The notes beneath the pieces are model-generated. The model was not told the DNA's origin. It saw only the letters and a program-made list of their open reading frames with translations, and made no database searches. A stretch of DNA of 64,000 bases, from positions 1,674,001 to 1,738,000 of the forward strand of contig NZ_FNTV01000001.1 in assembly GCF_900105965.1 (NCBI RefSeq), read 5' to 3'. Source of the DNA: Arthrobacter alpinus. GTDB lineage: Bacteria > Actinomycetota > Actinomycetes > Actinomycetales > Micrococcaceae. Positions 56,640 to 64,000 of this stretch are shown in pieces (within the stretch, counting starts at the first letter, position 1; each line of letters opens with the position of its first letter). The position numbers and the translations under genes were made by a program.

Positions 56640-57275
56640 ATGCGAGCGAGTGAACGCGCCTATGCAACCTTGCGTAGCGAGATCATCGACTGGAAGCTCA
56701 CCCCGGGCACTGTCCTGGGAGAAGTTGAACTCTCCGAACGCTTGGGTGTGTCCCGCACCCCCATTCGTGAGGCGCTCGCAAAGCTGACCGCCGAGGGGTT
56801 GACGGAACCGCAGAGCGGGCGCGGAATGGTTGTTAGCGAGATTTCCCTCGACCACCTCAATGAGCTCTTCGAACTTCGCTCGGCCCTTGAATGCAGGGCG
56901 GCCGAATTGGCGGCCCAGCGATGTGAGCCGGGGATCTTTCTGGCACTCCACCAGCAGCTCACCAATGCCGGTGAGTTGATTACGGCTCAGGACCCCACAC
57001 GTACTGACTATTACCAGCTGGCAGGTGACCTCGATGCAGCCGTGGATGCCGCCGTCGGCAACCACTACCTGAATCTGGCGCTGAAGAACCTGCGCGTCCA
57101 TCTTGTCCGTGTCCGCCGCTTGGGCAAGGACAACCCCACCCGACTCCGCGACGCAGCCCGCGAACATGCGGCGATTGCCCTTGCCATTGCCCACGGCAAC
57201 CCCACTGTGGCAAGTGCCGCAACTACCGTCCATCTGGACAACAGCCTGCGCCACCTGCTGAGCACCACACACTGA
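56640..57275 (+). CDS. GntR-family regulator of propionate genes
   Basis: A 211-residue regulator with an N-terminal winged helix ([20 protein letters not shown], then [19 protein letters not shown]) and a helical FCD effector domain ([19 protein letters not shown]; the [11 protein letters not shown] segment carries a metal-type His). ATG 56640 is chosen for AAAGGAGG 4 bases upstream; a frame to 56616 starts before this site. Directly before prpD, so it probably controls prpE and prpDBC; the ligand, perhaps a methylcitrate intermediate, is an inference. Confidence 0.9.
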   Translation: MRASERAYATLRSEIIDWKLTPGTVLGEVELSERLGVSRTPIREALAKLTAEGLTEPQSGRGMVVSEISLDHLNELFELRSALECRAAELAAQRCEPGIFLALHQQLTNAGELITAQDPTRTDYYQLAGDLDAAVDAAVGNHYLNLALKNLRVHLVRVRRLGKDNPTRLRDAAREHAAIALAIAHGNPTVASAATTVHLDNSLRHLLSTTH

Positions 57276-57318
57276 ACCACTGAAAACACTTTTTGTATCA
57301 CCCTGTGAAAGGAACACC

Positions 57319-58838
57319 ATGACCATTGAGCACAACGTCCGCGTTTACAAGAGTGAAGAGAAGCTGGCTCGCGAGGACCAGCTGGCACACAAGATCGCAA
57401 CTGTGGCCGCCGATCCCGTAGAGGTGACGGCTGAGGTTACCGACATGATCATCAACCGCGTGATCGACAACGCCTCCGTGGCCATCGCGTCCCTGAACCG
57501 TGGCCCCATCGTTGCGGCCCGCGCGCAGGCGCTGACGCATGCTCCCTCCACGGGCGGCTCCGGTGCGTCAGTCTTTGGCATTGCAGAGAAGGTATCCCCC
57601 GAGTGGGCGGCCTGGGCCAATGGCGTTGCCGTGCGCGAGCTCGACTACCACGACACCTTCCTTGCTGCCGAGTACTCACACCCCGGGGACAACATCCCGC
57701 CCATCCTGGCCGTCGCCCAGCACACGGGTGCCTCGGGTGCTGACCTGGTCCGTGGCATTGCTACCGGCTACGAGATCCAGGTTGACCTGGTGAAGGCCAT
57801 TTGCCTGCACAAGCACAAGATTGACCATGTTGCCCATCTCGGCCCGTCGGCCGCCGCAGGCATTGGCACCTTGCTGAACCTTGAGGTGGAGACCATCTTC
57901 CAGGCCGTGGGCCAGGGCCTGCACACCACAACTGCCACCCGTCAGTCACGCAAGGGCGAGATCTCCACGTGGAAGGCACACGCTCCCGCATTTGCCGGCA
58001 AGATGGCTGTCGAGGCTGCGGACCGTGCCATGCGCGGGCAGACCTCACCGGTGCCGATCTATGAGGGTGAAGATGGGGTTATCGCCTGGATGCTCGACGG
58101 CGCTGACGCCCAGTACACCGTGCCCCTTCCCGCCGCTGGTGAAGCCAAGCGCGCCATCATGGACACGTACACCAAGGAACACTCCGCCGAGTATCAGGCG
58201 CAGGCGTGGATCGACCTTGCCCGCAAACTCCACCGCGAGCACCCGGAAGCCACCGACCCGGCGAACGTTGCGAGCGTGCTCATCAAGACCAGCCACCACA
58301 CCCACTACGTGATTGGCTCCGGCGCCAACGATCCGCAGAAGTACGATCCCACCGCCTCACGCGAAACCCTTGACCACTCCATCCCGTACATCTTCACGGT
58401 GGCCCTGCAGGACGGTGCATGGCACCACGTTGACTCCTACTCCCCGAGCGTGCCGGCCGCCCCGACACCGTGGAGTTGTGGCACAAGGTCACCACGGAGG
58501 AGGACGCCGAATGGACGCGCCGCTACCACTCCCTGGACATTGCCGAGAAGGCCTTTGGCGGCACGGTGGTCATCACCCTCAACGACGGCACTGTCATCAC
58601 GGATTCCATCGCCGTGGCCGACGCGCACCCGCTCGGTGCCCGCCCGTTCGCCCGTGAGCAGTACATCAACAAGTTCCGTACATTGGCCGCAGGCCTGGTG
58701 GAGGAAGCCGAGATCAACCGCTTCATTGCGGCGGCTGAGAACTTGCCCAACCTTGCCGCGGGCGAACTGAACCAGCTGAACATCACGGCAGCCCCCGGCG
58801 TCGTGGATCTGGCCGCCGCACCCAAGGGTCTGTTCTAA
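57319..58838 (+). pseudogene. prpD: 2-methylcitrate dehydratase PrpD with a frameshift
   Basis: PrpD dehydrates 2-methylcitrate to 2-methyl-cis-aconitate. The N-terminal 375 or so residues have the MmgE/PrpD family sequence ([59 protein letters not shown]). Near 58446, in CCCC-GAG, one base is missing: the frame after that reads unlike protein, while the proper C-terminus ([20 protein letters not shown] to AAPKGLF) continues in the next frame to 58838. With one base restored the protein has 506 residues, the expected length. Either a real loss or a sequencing error in a C-run. Confidence 0.85.
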
Positions 58839-58839
58839 C

Positions 58840-59769
58840 ATGCTGTATTCGAAGAAGACTCCCGAGCAGAAGCGCCGTGACCTGCGCGCCATGCTGGTTC
58901 CCGGTGCCGCAGTGCAGTTCCCGGGCGCGTTCAACCCGCTCTCGGCCCGCCTCATAGAGGAAAAGAAGTTCGACGGCGTCTACATCTCCGGCGCTGTCCT
59001 CGCCAACGATCTGGGATTGCCGGACATCGGCATGACCACGCTGACCGAGGTGGCGGCCCGCGGCGGGCAGATTGCCCGCATGACGGATCTGCCCTGCCTC
59101 ATCGACGCCGACACCGGCTTTGGTGAGCCCATGAACGTTGCGCGCACCATCCAGGAGCTGGAAAATGCGGGGTTGGCCGGTTGTCATATTGAGGACCAGT
59201 TCAACCCCAAACGCTGCGGCCACCTGGACGGCAAGAACATGGTGGATCTGGACACGGCGGTCAAGCGCATTGCCGCCGCCGCCGACGCCCGTCGTGATGA
59301 AAACTTCTTGATTATGGCCCGAACCGACATTCGCGCCGTGGAAGGCCTGGACGCGGCCATTGACCGTGCCAAGGCCTTGGTCGACGCCGGAGCGGATGCC
59401 ATCTTCCCGGAGGCCATGAAGAGTGTGGCCGAATTCGAGGCTGTATGCAACGCAGTCAATGTTCCGGTCCTGGCGAATATGACAGAGTTTGGCAAGAGCG
59501 AGCTGTTCAACCGTGAAGACCTTGCCAGCGCTGGCGTGGCCATGATCATTTACCCCGTGACCCTGCTGCGCAGCGCCATGGGTGCGGCAGAGCGGGTACT
59601 GGACGCGATCAGCGCCGAAGGAACACAGGAATCGACTGTGCCAGACATGCTGACAAGGGCGCGTCTTTATGATCTGGTTGACTATGAGGCGTACAACCAG
59701 TTTGATACCGGCATCTTCAACTTCCAGGTTCCCGGCCTGGACATCGGGCGCAACAGCGCAAACCTTTAG
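58840..59769 (+). CDS. prpB: Methylisocitrate lyase
   Basis: Splits 2-methylisocitrate into pyruvate and succinate. The 309-residue PEP-mutase/ICL-superfamily protein has the substrate and magnesium motif LIDADTGFGEP, the signature KRCGHLDGKNMV (catalytic Cys), ARTDIRAVEGLDAAIDRA and NMTEFGKSEL. The start codon is one base after prpD. Confidence 0.95.
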   Translation: MLYSKKTPEQKRRDLRAMLVPGAAVQFPGAFNPLSARLIEEKKFDGVYISGAVLANDLGLPDIGMTTLTEVAARGGQIARMTDLPCLIDADTGFGEPMNVARTIQELENAGLAGCHIEDQFNPKRCGHLDGKNMVDLDTAVKRIAAAADARRDENFLIMARTDIRAVEGLDAAIDRAKALVDAGADAIFPEAMKSVAEFEAVCNAVNVPVLANMTEFGKSELFNREDLASAGVAMIIYPVTLLRSAMGAAERVLDAISAEGTQESTVPDMLTRARLYDLVDYEAYNQFDTGIFNFQVPGLDIGRNSANL

Positions 59770-59802
59770 GCATCAACTCTTTTCGAAGAAGGAGTACCAA
59801 CT

Positions 59803-60942
59803 GTGAGTGACGAAGACGTACGTAAGGGTCTTGCCGGCGTCGTTGCCGATTACACCGCCGTTTCCAAGGTAAACCCGGATTCCAATTCGCTGCTGTACCG
59901 CGGCTATCCGGTGCAGGAATTGGCGGCCAGCAAGTCCTTTGAGGAAGTGGCCCTGCTGCTGTGGACCGGCGAGCTGCCAACAGATGTGGAGCTGGCCGCG
60001 TTCGAAGCCTTTGAACGCGCCAACCGTGCCCTCGATCTTAATGTTCGGGCCGCCATTGACCTCCTGCCGCTGGATTGCCACCCGATGGATGTGGCCCGCA
60101 CGGCCGTTTCCGTACTCGGCGCCAACCATCCGTTGGCGGAGGAGTCCTCCCCTGAGGCAGAACTGGAGAAGGCCAAGTCCCTTTTTGCGCATTTCCCGGC
60201 CGTCGTCGCTTACGACCAGCGCCGCCGTCGTTCCCTGCCTTTGGTGGAACCCCGCGCAGAACTTGACTACTCGCAGAACTTCCTGTGGATGACTTTTGGC
60301 GAGGAGGCCGCCCCGGCCGTAGTGGACGCCTTCCGCGTCTCAATGGTGCTCTACGCGGAGCACTCCTTCAACGCCTCCACTTTCACGGCCCGGGTCATCA
60401 CCTCAACCCTGTCGGATCTGCATTCGGCTGTCACGGGTGCCATTGGAGCATTAAAGGGTCCGTTGCACGGTGGCGCCAACGAAGCTGTCATGCATACCTT
60501 TGACGAGATTGGCATCCGCAAGGAGGAATCGCGTGAGGAGGCGGCCGCGCGCGCCAAGGCGTGGATGGAGGACGCCCTGGCCGCGAAGAAAAAGGTCATG
60601 GGCTTCGGCCACCGCGTCTACAAGCACGGTGACTCCCGTGTGCCCACCATGAAAGGTGCGCTGGATAAGATGATTGCGCACTTTGAACGGCCGGAAATAC
60701 TGGGGCTGTACGACGGTCTGGAACAGGCCATGGACGAGGCGAAGCAAATTAAGCCGAACCTGGACTACCCGGCCGGGCCCACATACCACCTCATGGGTTT
60801 TGACACCGACATGTTCACGCCCATCTTCATCGCCTCGCGCATTACGGGGTGGACGGCGCACATCATGGAGCAGCGGGCAGCGAACTCACTCATCCGCCCG
60901 CTCAGCGCCTACAACGGTGTGGATGAGCGGCACGTGGGCTAA
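59803..60942 (+). CDS. prpC: 2-methylcitrate synthase
   Basis: Condenses propionyl-CoA with oxaloacetate to 2-methylcitrate. The 379-residue citrate-synthase fold has the active-site His motifs EHSFNASTFTARVI and GPLHGGANEAVM, and the signature GFGHRVYKHGDSRVP followed by the catalytic Asp stretch NLDYPAGPTYHLMGFDTDMF. GTG start with GAAGGAG 9 bases upstream. Last gene of gntR-prpD-prpB-prpC. Its context favours 2-methylcitrate over citrate synthase. Confidence 0.94.
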   Translation: MSDEDVRKGLAGVVADYTAVSKVNPDSNSLLYRGYPVQELAASKSFEEVALLLWTGELPTDVELAAFEAFERANRALDLNVRAAIDLLPLDCHPMDVARTAVSVLGANHPLAEESSPEAELEKAKSLFAHFPAVVAYDQRRRRSLPLVEPRAELDYSQNFLWMTFGEEAAPAVVDAFRVSMVLYAEHSFNASTFTARVITSTLSDLHSAVTGAIGALKGPLHGGANEAVMHTFDEIGIRKEESREEAAARAKAWMEDALAAKKKVMGFGHRVYKHGDSRVPTMKGALDKMIAHFERPEILGLYDGLEQAMDEAKQIKPNLDYPAGPTYHLMGFDTDMFTPIFIASRITGWTAHIMEQRAANSLIRPLSAYNGVDERHVG

Positions 60943-60959
60943 CTGCAGATGCTGGGCCA

Positions 60960-61001
60960 ACGGCGGGAGGCAACCTTTTCACGAAGGGTTGCCCCCGCCG
61001 T
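60960..61001 (+). terminator. Terminator of the prp operon
   Basis: Stem ACGGCGGG-A-GGCAACC paired with GGTTGCC-C-CCGCCGT, 15 bp with one mismatch and a loop of about 10 bases, followed by CGGGCTTTAA. Directly after prpC. Confidence 0.7.
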
Positions 61002-61074
61002 CGGGCTTTAACGAACCCTGCGGCGGTAGGGTGAGTGGCATACCTTGAAAACAGTGTCGTTGAGAAGGAGCATC

Positions 61075-61404
61075 GTGGAAAAATCATCCCTGACAGCCCT
61101 GGCTCGGGAACTCATGGTTTCCGCCAAGGCCAAGAACAGCGGCCGCAGCGCCCGAACAGTCTTTGGCGGTCACGAGCGGATCCTGCGGCAGACGGTTGTT
61201 GCCCTGACAGCGGGCTCGTCCCTTGATGACCACGACAACCCGGGCGAGGCAACAATCCACGTGCTCAGCGGCCGGATCCTCTTGAAATGTGGCGAGGTTC
61301 AGTGGGAGGGCTCCCCAGGCGACCACCTGGTGGTGCCGCTGGCCCGCCATCGTGTCGATGCCGTCGAGGATTCGGCGTTCCTGCTGACGGTGGCGAAACC
61401 TTAG
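61075..61404 (+). CDS. Small cupin-domain protein
   Basis: A 109-residue single-domain cupin. Motif 1 is disrupted relative to the G(x5)HxH(x3,4)E(x6)G rule: the sequence has LDDHDNPGEATIHVLSGRIL, with one His, one Glu and the closing Gly; motif 2 is GDHLVVPLARHRVDAVEDSA, with His. GTG 61075 is chosen for GAAGGAG 5 bases upstream. Function unknown; metal-dependent binding of a small molecule is possible. Confidence 0.75.
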   Translation: MEKSSLTALARELMVSAKAKNSGRSARTVFGGHERILRQTVVALTAGSSLDDHDNPGEATIHVLSGRILLKCGEVQWEGSPGDHLVVPLARHRVDAVEDSAFLLTVAKP

Positions 61405-61423
61405 CCGCCTGCACGAACGTGAA

Positions 61424-61936
61424 CTAGCTGCCCGTGTTTTCCGCTGGGACGGCTCCCCGGGGCGGGGTGTGGTTGCTTGAGGCGACCGTTTCGTTGTCGT
61501 CGTTGAGGACTACGCGCCAATGGCCGCGCTCGCCCGAAAGGAACGCCGGAAGCCAGTGACTGGCATCTGCCCACATCTGCGCGTGGGGCAGCTTCGCCAC
61601 CGGATGCCATTGTGGCGTAATTTCATCGCTTTCAACAGCTTCGCCATCGAAATCCCGGCACAAATACACCGTGGTGAACATGTCCCATTCAGGTTTCGCG
61701 GGGAATTCGAACGCCACGGTGCCCGCGGGAATCAGGTCCATCGCGCCAACGACGAGGCTCGTTTCCTCGGCCACTTCCCGGCAAATCGCCGCAACAGTGC
61801 TCTCGCCCGGCTCCACATGGCCGCCAATTCCCACAACTTTTCCCGCGCCAAAGCCGGTCTTCTTCAGTCCCAGCAGCACCTCTTCACCGGCACTGCCATC
61901 ACGCAGGAGGAAACACAGGGTTACGGGAGCACTCAT
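61424..61936 (-). CDS. NUDIX hydrolase (MutT-like)
   Basis: A 170-residue NUDIX hydrolase. The Nudix box is GHVEPGESTVAAICREVAEE followed by T (usually G at this place). The protein resembles eukaryote-type MTH1 8-oxo-dGTPases (FGAGKVVGIGGHVEPGES; TVAFEFPAKPEWDMFTTVYL). It may clean oxidised nucleotides. It diverges from the sugar importer genes. Confidence 0.9.
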   Translation of the reverse strand: MSAPVTLCFLLRDGSAGEEVLLGLKKTGFGAGKVVGIGGHVEPGESTVAAICREVAEETSLVVGAMDLIPAGTVAFEFPAKPEWDMFTTVYLCRDFDGEAVESDEITPQWHPVAKLPHAQMWADASHWLPAFLSGERGHWRVVLNDDNETVASSNHTPPRGAVPAENTGS

Positions 61937-61982
61937 GCAACCAGCCTATGGCACCAGCGAACTTCGCCGTACTGGCAAGGAT

Positions 61983-62037
61983 TTTGACACATTTTCACGG
62001 TACAGTTCGACTTCACAAATAGGTGATGTGTGTCAAA
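61983..62037. promoter_or_regulatory. Spaced inverted repeat upstream of the sugar importer
   Basis: TTTGACACA (61983-61991) and TGTGTCAAA (62029-62037), 9-bp perfect arms 37 bases apart, in an A/T-rich region between the divergent NUDIX and importer genes. It could be a pair of regulator half-sites or full sites on one helix face; no regulator gene is in view. Confidence 0.35.
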
Positions 62038-62172
62038 TAACAAATATAGATTTTGCATAGTGAAACTTTTGTTCAATGTGCTTCGCACCACACATCGCGC
62101 CCTCCTAATGTCATCTCATGCCCGCTGCGATTTCTGCCAGGGCCCCACTTGACCATCATCCCTGGAGGAACC

Positions 62173-63465
62173 GTGAAGTTCTCACGCATGCTCGCCGTAG
62201 CTACACTGGCCGCCCTGGCCTTGACCAGCTGCGCACCCCCAACATCCAACAACGCTGCATCAACGCAGGACGAAAAGACCGGCACCTTGCGCGTCTGGCT
62301 CTTCTCCGAAGTGAACCAGGACCCCAAGTCGGCCGTGGTGAACGCGACCGTCAAGGACTTCGAGGCCTCCCACAAGGACGTCAAGGTCGACGTCCAGTAC
62401 ATCCCCGTTGACACACGCGCAGAGAAGTTCAAGGCCGCCTTCAACGATCCCTCCAGCGCCCCCGACGTAGCCGAGTTCGGCAACACCGACCTGGCCAGCT
62501 ATGTGGCAGCCGGTGGTCTTGCCGACATCACCTCCAGCATCAAGTCATGGGACGAGGGCAAGGACCTGGACCCGAAGGTCCTGGCCACCACAGCCCTGGA
62601 CGGCAAGAACTACGGCGTGCCGTGGTTTGTCGGCGTCCGCGCCCTGTACTTCCGCACCGATATCCTCAAGGATGCCGGCGTCGAGGTTCCCAAGACCATG
62701 GCCGAAATTGAAACCGCTGCCCGCGCAGTGCGCGCCAAGAACCCCGGCATGCTGGGCATCTCAGTAGGCGGCAAGGCTCAGTTCTCCGCCATGCCGTACC
62801 TGTGGGCGCACGGCGGCGCCATTGCCGAAGACGCCAACGGCACGTTCTCCTCGAAGCTGGACACGCCCGAGTCCCAGGCCGGCATCACCGCCTACACCAA
62901 CCTGATGAAGGATGACATCTGCCCGGCACAGACTTGCGCCGAATTTGGCGGCAACGCCAGTGTCCAGCAGTTCATTGCGGGCAAGGCAGGCATGACCATC
63001 GGTGGCGACTTCAACTACAAGGCCATCGCGGCGAGCGAATTCAAGGACAAGTTCGGAGTGGTTCCTGTTCCCGGCGTCGAGGCCGGATCCATTGCCCCCG
63101 CTTTTGCCGGCGGCAACAACTTGGGCGTCTTCAAGAGCTCCAAGAAGAGCACCCTGTCCAACGACTTCGTGCAGGCCCTCGCCAGCAAGAAGTCCCAGCT
63201 GGCCATGTTCGATGCCATGGGGAACCTGCCCACCTTCACCGATGTACAAAAGAGTGTCGCCGAAAAGAACCCGTACGTGGCACCGTTCATCGACACCATA
63301 GCTGCCGGCACCAACTTTGTGCCGATCACCTCCACTTGGTCAACCGTTGACGCCAAGGGCCTGTTCACGAACATGTACCAGCAAGCGGTCACCGGCAAGT
63401 CAGATGTTTCCACGGCGGCCAAGGACACCGCAGCAGCCATGAACAAGATTTTCGAAGCCAAGTAG
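62173..63465 (+). CDS. Sugar ABC transporter substrate-binding lipoprotein
   Basis: A 430-residue family 1 solute-binding protein. GTG 62173 has GGAGG 5 bases upstream and gives a clean lipoprotein signal (MKFSRMLAVATLAALALTSC, Cys 20). The mature part has the family pattern GTLRVWLFSE at the N-terminus, DVAEFGNTDLASYVAAGGLA and the GKAGMTIGGDFNYKA region. A longer frame to 62053 adds an unlikely N-terminus. The permease gene follows after 7 bases. Substrate probably a di- or oligosaccharide. Confidence 0.93.
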   Translation: MKFSRMLAVATLAALALTSCAPPTSNNAASTQDEKTGTLRVWLFSEVNQDPKSAVVNATVKDFEASHKDVKVDVQYIPVDTRAEKFKAAFNDPSSAPDVAEFGNTDLASYVAAGGLADITSSIKSWDEGKDLDPKVLATTALDGKNYGVPWFVGVRALYFRTDILKDAGVEVPKTMAEIETAARAVRAKNPGMLGISVGGKAQFSAMPYLWAHGGAIAEDANGTFSSKLDTPESQAGITAYTNLMKDDICPAQTCAEFGGNASVQQFIAGKAGMTIGGDFNYKAIAASEFKDKFGVVPVPGVEAGSIAPAFAGGNNLGVFKSSKKSTLSNDFVQALASKKSQLAMFDAMGNLPTFTDVQKSVAEKNPYVAPFIDTIAAGTNFVPITSTWSTVDAKGLFTNMYQQAVTGKSDVSTAAKDTAAAMNKIFEAK

Positions 63466-63472
63466 TCACATC

Positions 63473-64000
63473 ATGACCCTTCAACTTCCCGCAAAGTCCT
63501 CCCTGCAGGAGTCGAGCCTGCCCACCCCGCCGCGCCGCACCAAGCGCCGCGGCGGGGTGAGCCGGTTTGAGCATTGGCTGTACCTGGCTCCGGCCCTGAT
63601 CGTGCTGATTGCCCTCATGGGGTATCCGCTGTTCCAGCTGGTCAACGTCTCCCTGTACGACTACCGCCAGGACCAGGTCAGCGGCAACGCGCCCCTGGAC
63701 TTCATTGGGCTGGGCAACTACCAGACCCTCATGGCGGATCCCGAATTCTGGCAGGTGCTGGCCAACACTGTCATCTTCGCCTCGGCCTGTGTGGTTCTGA
63801 CCCTTCTGGTGGGCTCCACCCTGGCGGTACTGGCCACCCGGCTGCGCCCCTGGGTCCGCAACACCCTCTTTGCCGTCTCTCTCGGCGCCTGGGCCACCCC
63901 GGCCGTCACCGGCAGTGCCGTGTGGTTGTTCCTGTTTGACCCCACCCAGGGCCTGATCAACAAGATGCTGGCCGGCATTGGGCTGAGCCAATTCGTTGAT
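63473..64000 (+). CDS. Sugar ABC transporter permease (partial)
   Basis: 176 residues are visible before the window ends. A basic Pro-rich N-terminus (RRTKRRGGVSRFEHWLYLAP) is followed by the first membrane helix (LIVLIALMGYPLFQLVNVSL) and the MalF/UgpA-type stretch FIGLGNYQTLMADPEFWQVL, a second helix and the start of the next. It is the inner-membrane partner of the binding protein before it. The second permease must lie beyond the window. Confidence 0.92.
   Translation, partial: MTLQLPAKSSLQESSLPTPPRRTKRRGGVSRFEHWLYLAPALIVLIALMGYPLFQLVNVSLYDYRQDQVSGNAPLDFIGLGNYQTLMADPEFWQVLANTVIFASACVVLTLLVGSTLAVLATRLRPWVRNTLFAVSLGAWATPAVTGSAVWLFLFDPTQGLINKMLAGIGLSQFVD

Overview
The window is a chromosome segment of a high-GC Gram-positive bacterium. 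Gene content and order (hrcA-dnaJ-rsmE, lepA-hemW, comEA-comEC-holA, parA-scpA-scpB-rluB-tyrA-cmk-plsC-der, several GTG/TTG starts, and promoters of the TANNNT type set about 7 nt before a start codon) point to the Actinomycetota, most likely an Arthrobacter-like member of the Micrococcaceae. The genus is inferred from protein resemblance, not from a search.

Layout. 0-5.7 kb: a GerMN/Gmad2 lipoprotein facing a heat-shock/translation block (hrcA-dnaJ-rsmE, CIRCE in front of hrcA), then DUF3097 and DUF4870 genes. 5.7-17.5 kb: hemW-lepA, a PemK/MazF-like protein, rpsT, holA, the competence genes comEA-comEC (comEC lacks the usual C-terminal metallo-beta-lactamase domain), a DegV protein and leuS preceded by what looks like an attenuator with an 8-residue leader peptide. 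17.7-23.1 kb: glycerol operon glpD-glpF-glpK with a divergent SorC/DeoR-type regulator. 23.1-26.0 kb: aldo/keto reductase, alpha/beta hydrolase and GT4 glycosyltransferase in one direction.

26.0-34.4 kb is a decayed accessory region. It holds a DUF222/HNH gene split by an IS110-family element and carrying a further stop, an FAD monooxygenase, a HAD phosphatase, a polysaccharide deacetylase pseudogene, a 42-residue membrane protein, a tyrosine recombinase that seems to have lost its core-binding domain, a CsbD gene with an early stop and a small zinc-ribbon protein. It ends at a tRNA-Pro(GGG) gene.

34.5-42.4 kb is the chromosome-maintenance operon parA-scpA-scpB-rluB-tyrA-cmk-plsC-der, tightly packed. 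42.5-45 kb encodes an ABC ATPase with a large membrane partner. 45-48.9 kb is a C4-dicarboxylate module: a DctA-type symporter beside a divergent CitA/DcuS-type two-component system. 49-54.4 kb is a desferrioxamine-type siderophore operon (desABCD) behind two tandem DtxR/IdeR-like iron boxes. 54.5-60.9 kb is the 2-methylcitrate cycle: prpE diverges from gntR-prpD-prpB-prpC, with two TGTATACAC sites in between; prpD carries a one-base frameshift. The window closes with a cupin, a NUDIX hydrolase and the first two genes of a sugar ABC importer, the second running off the edge.

No wholly new multi-gene system was found. The observations most worth following are the leuS leader, the structured non-coding end of the IS110 element (candidate bridge RNA), the shortened ComEC, the prpD frameshift and the paired operators of the propionate and glycerol regulons.
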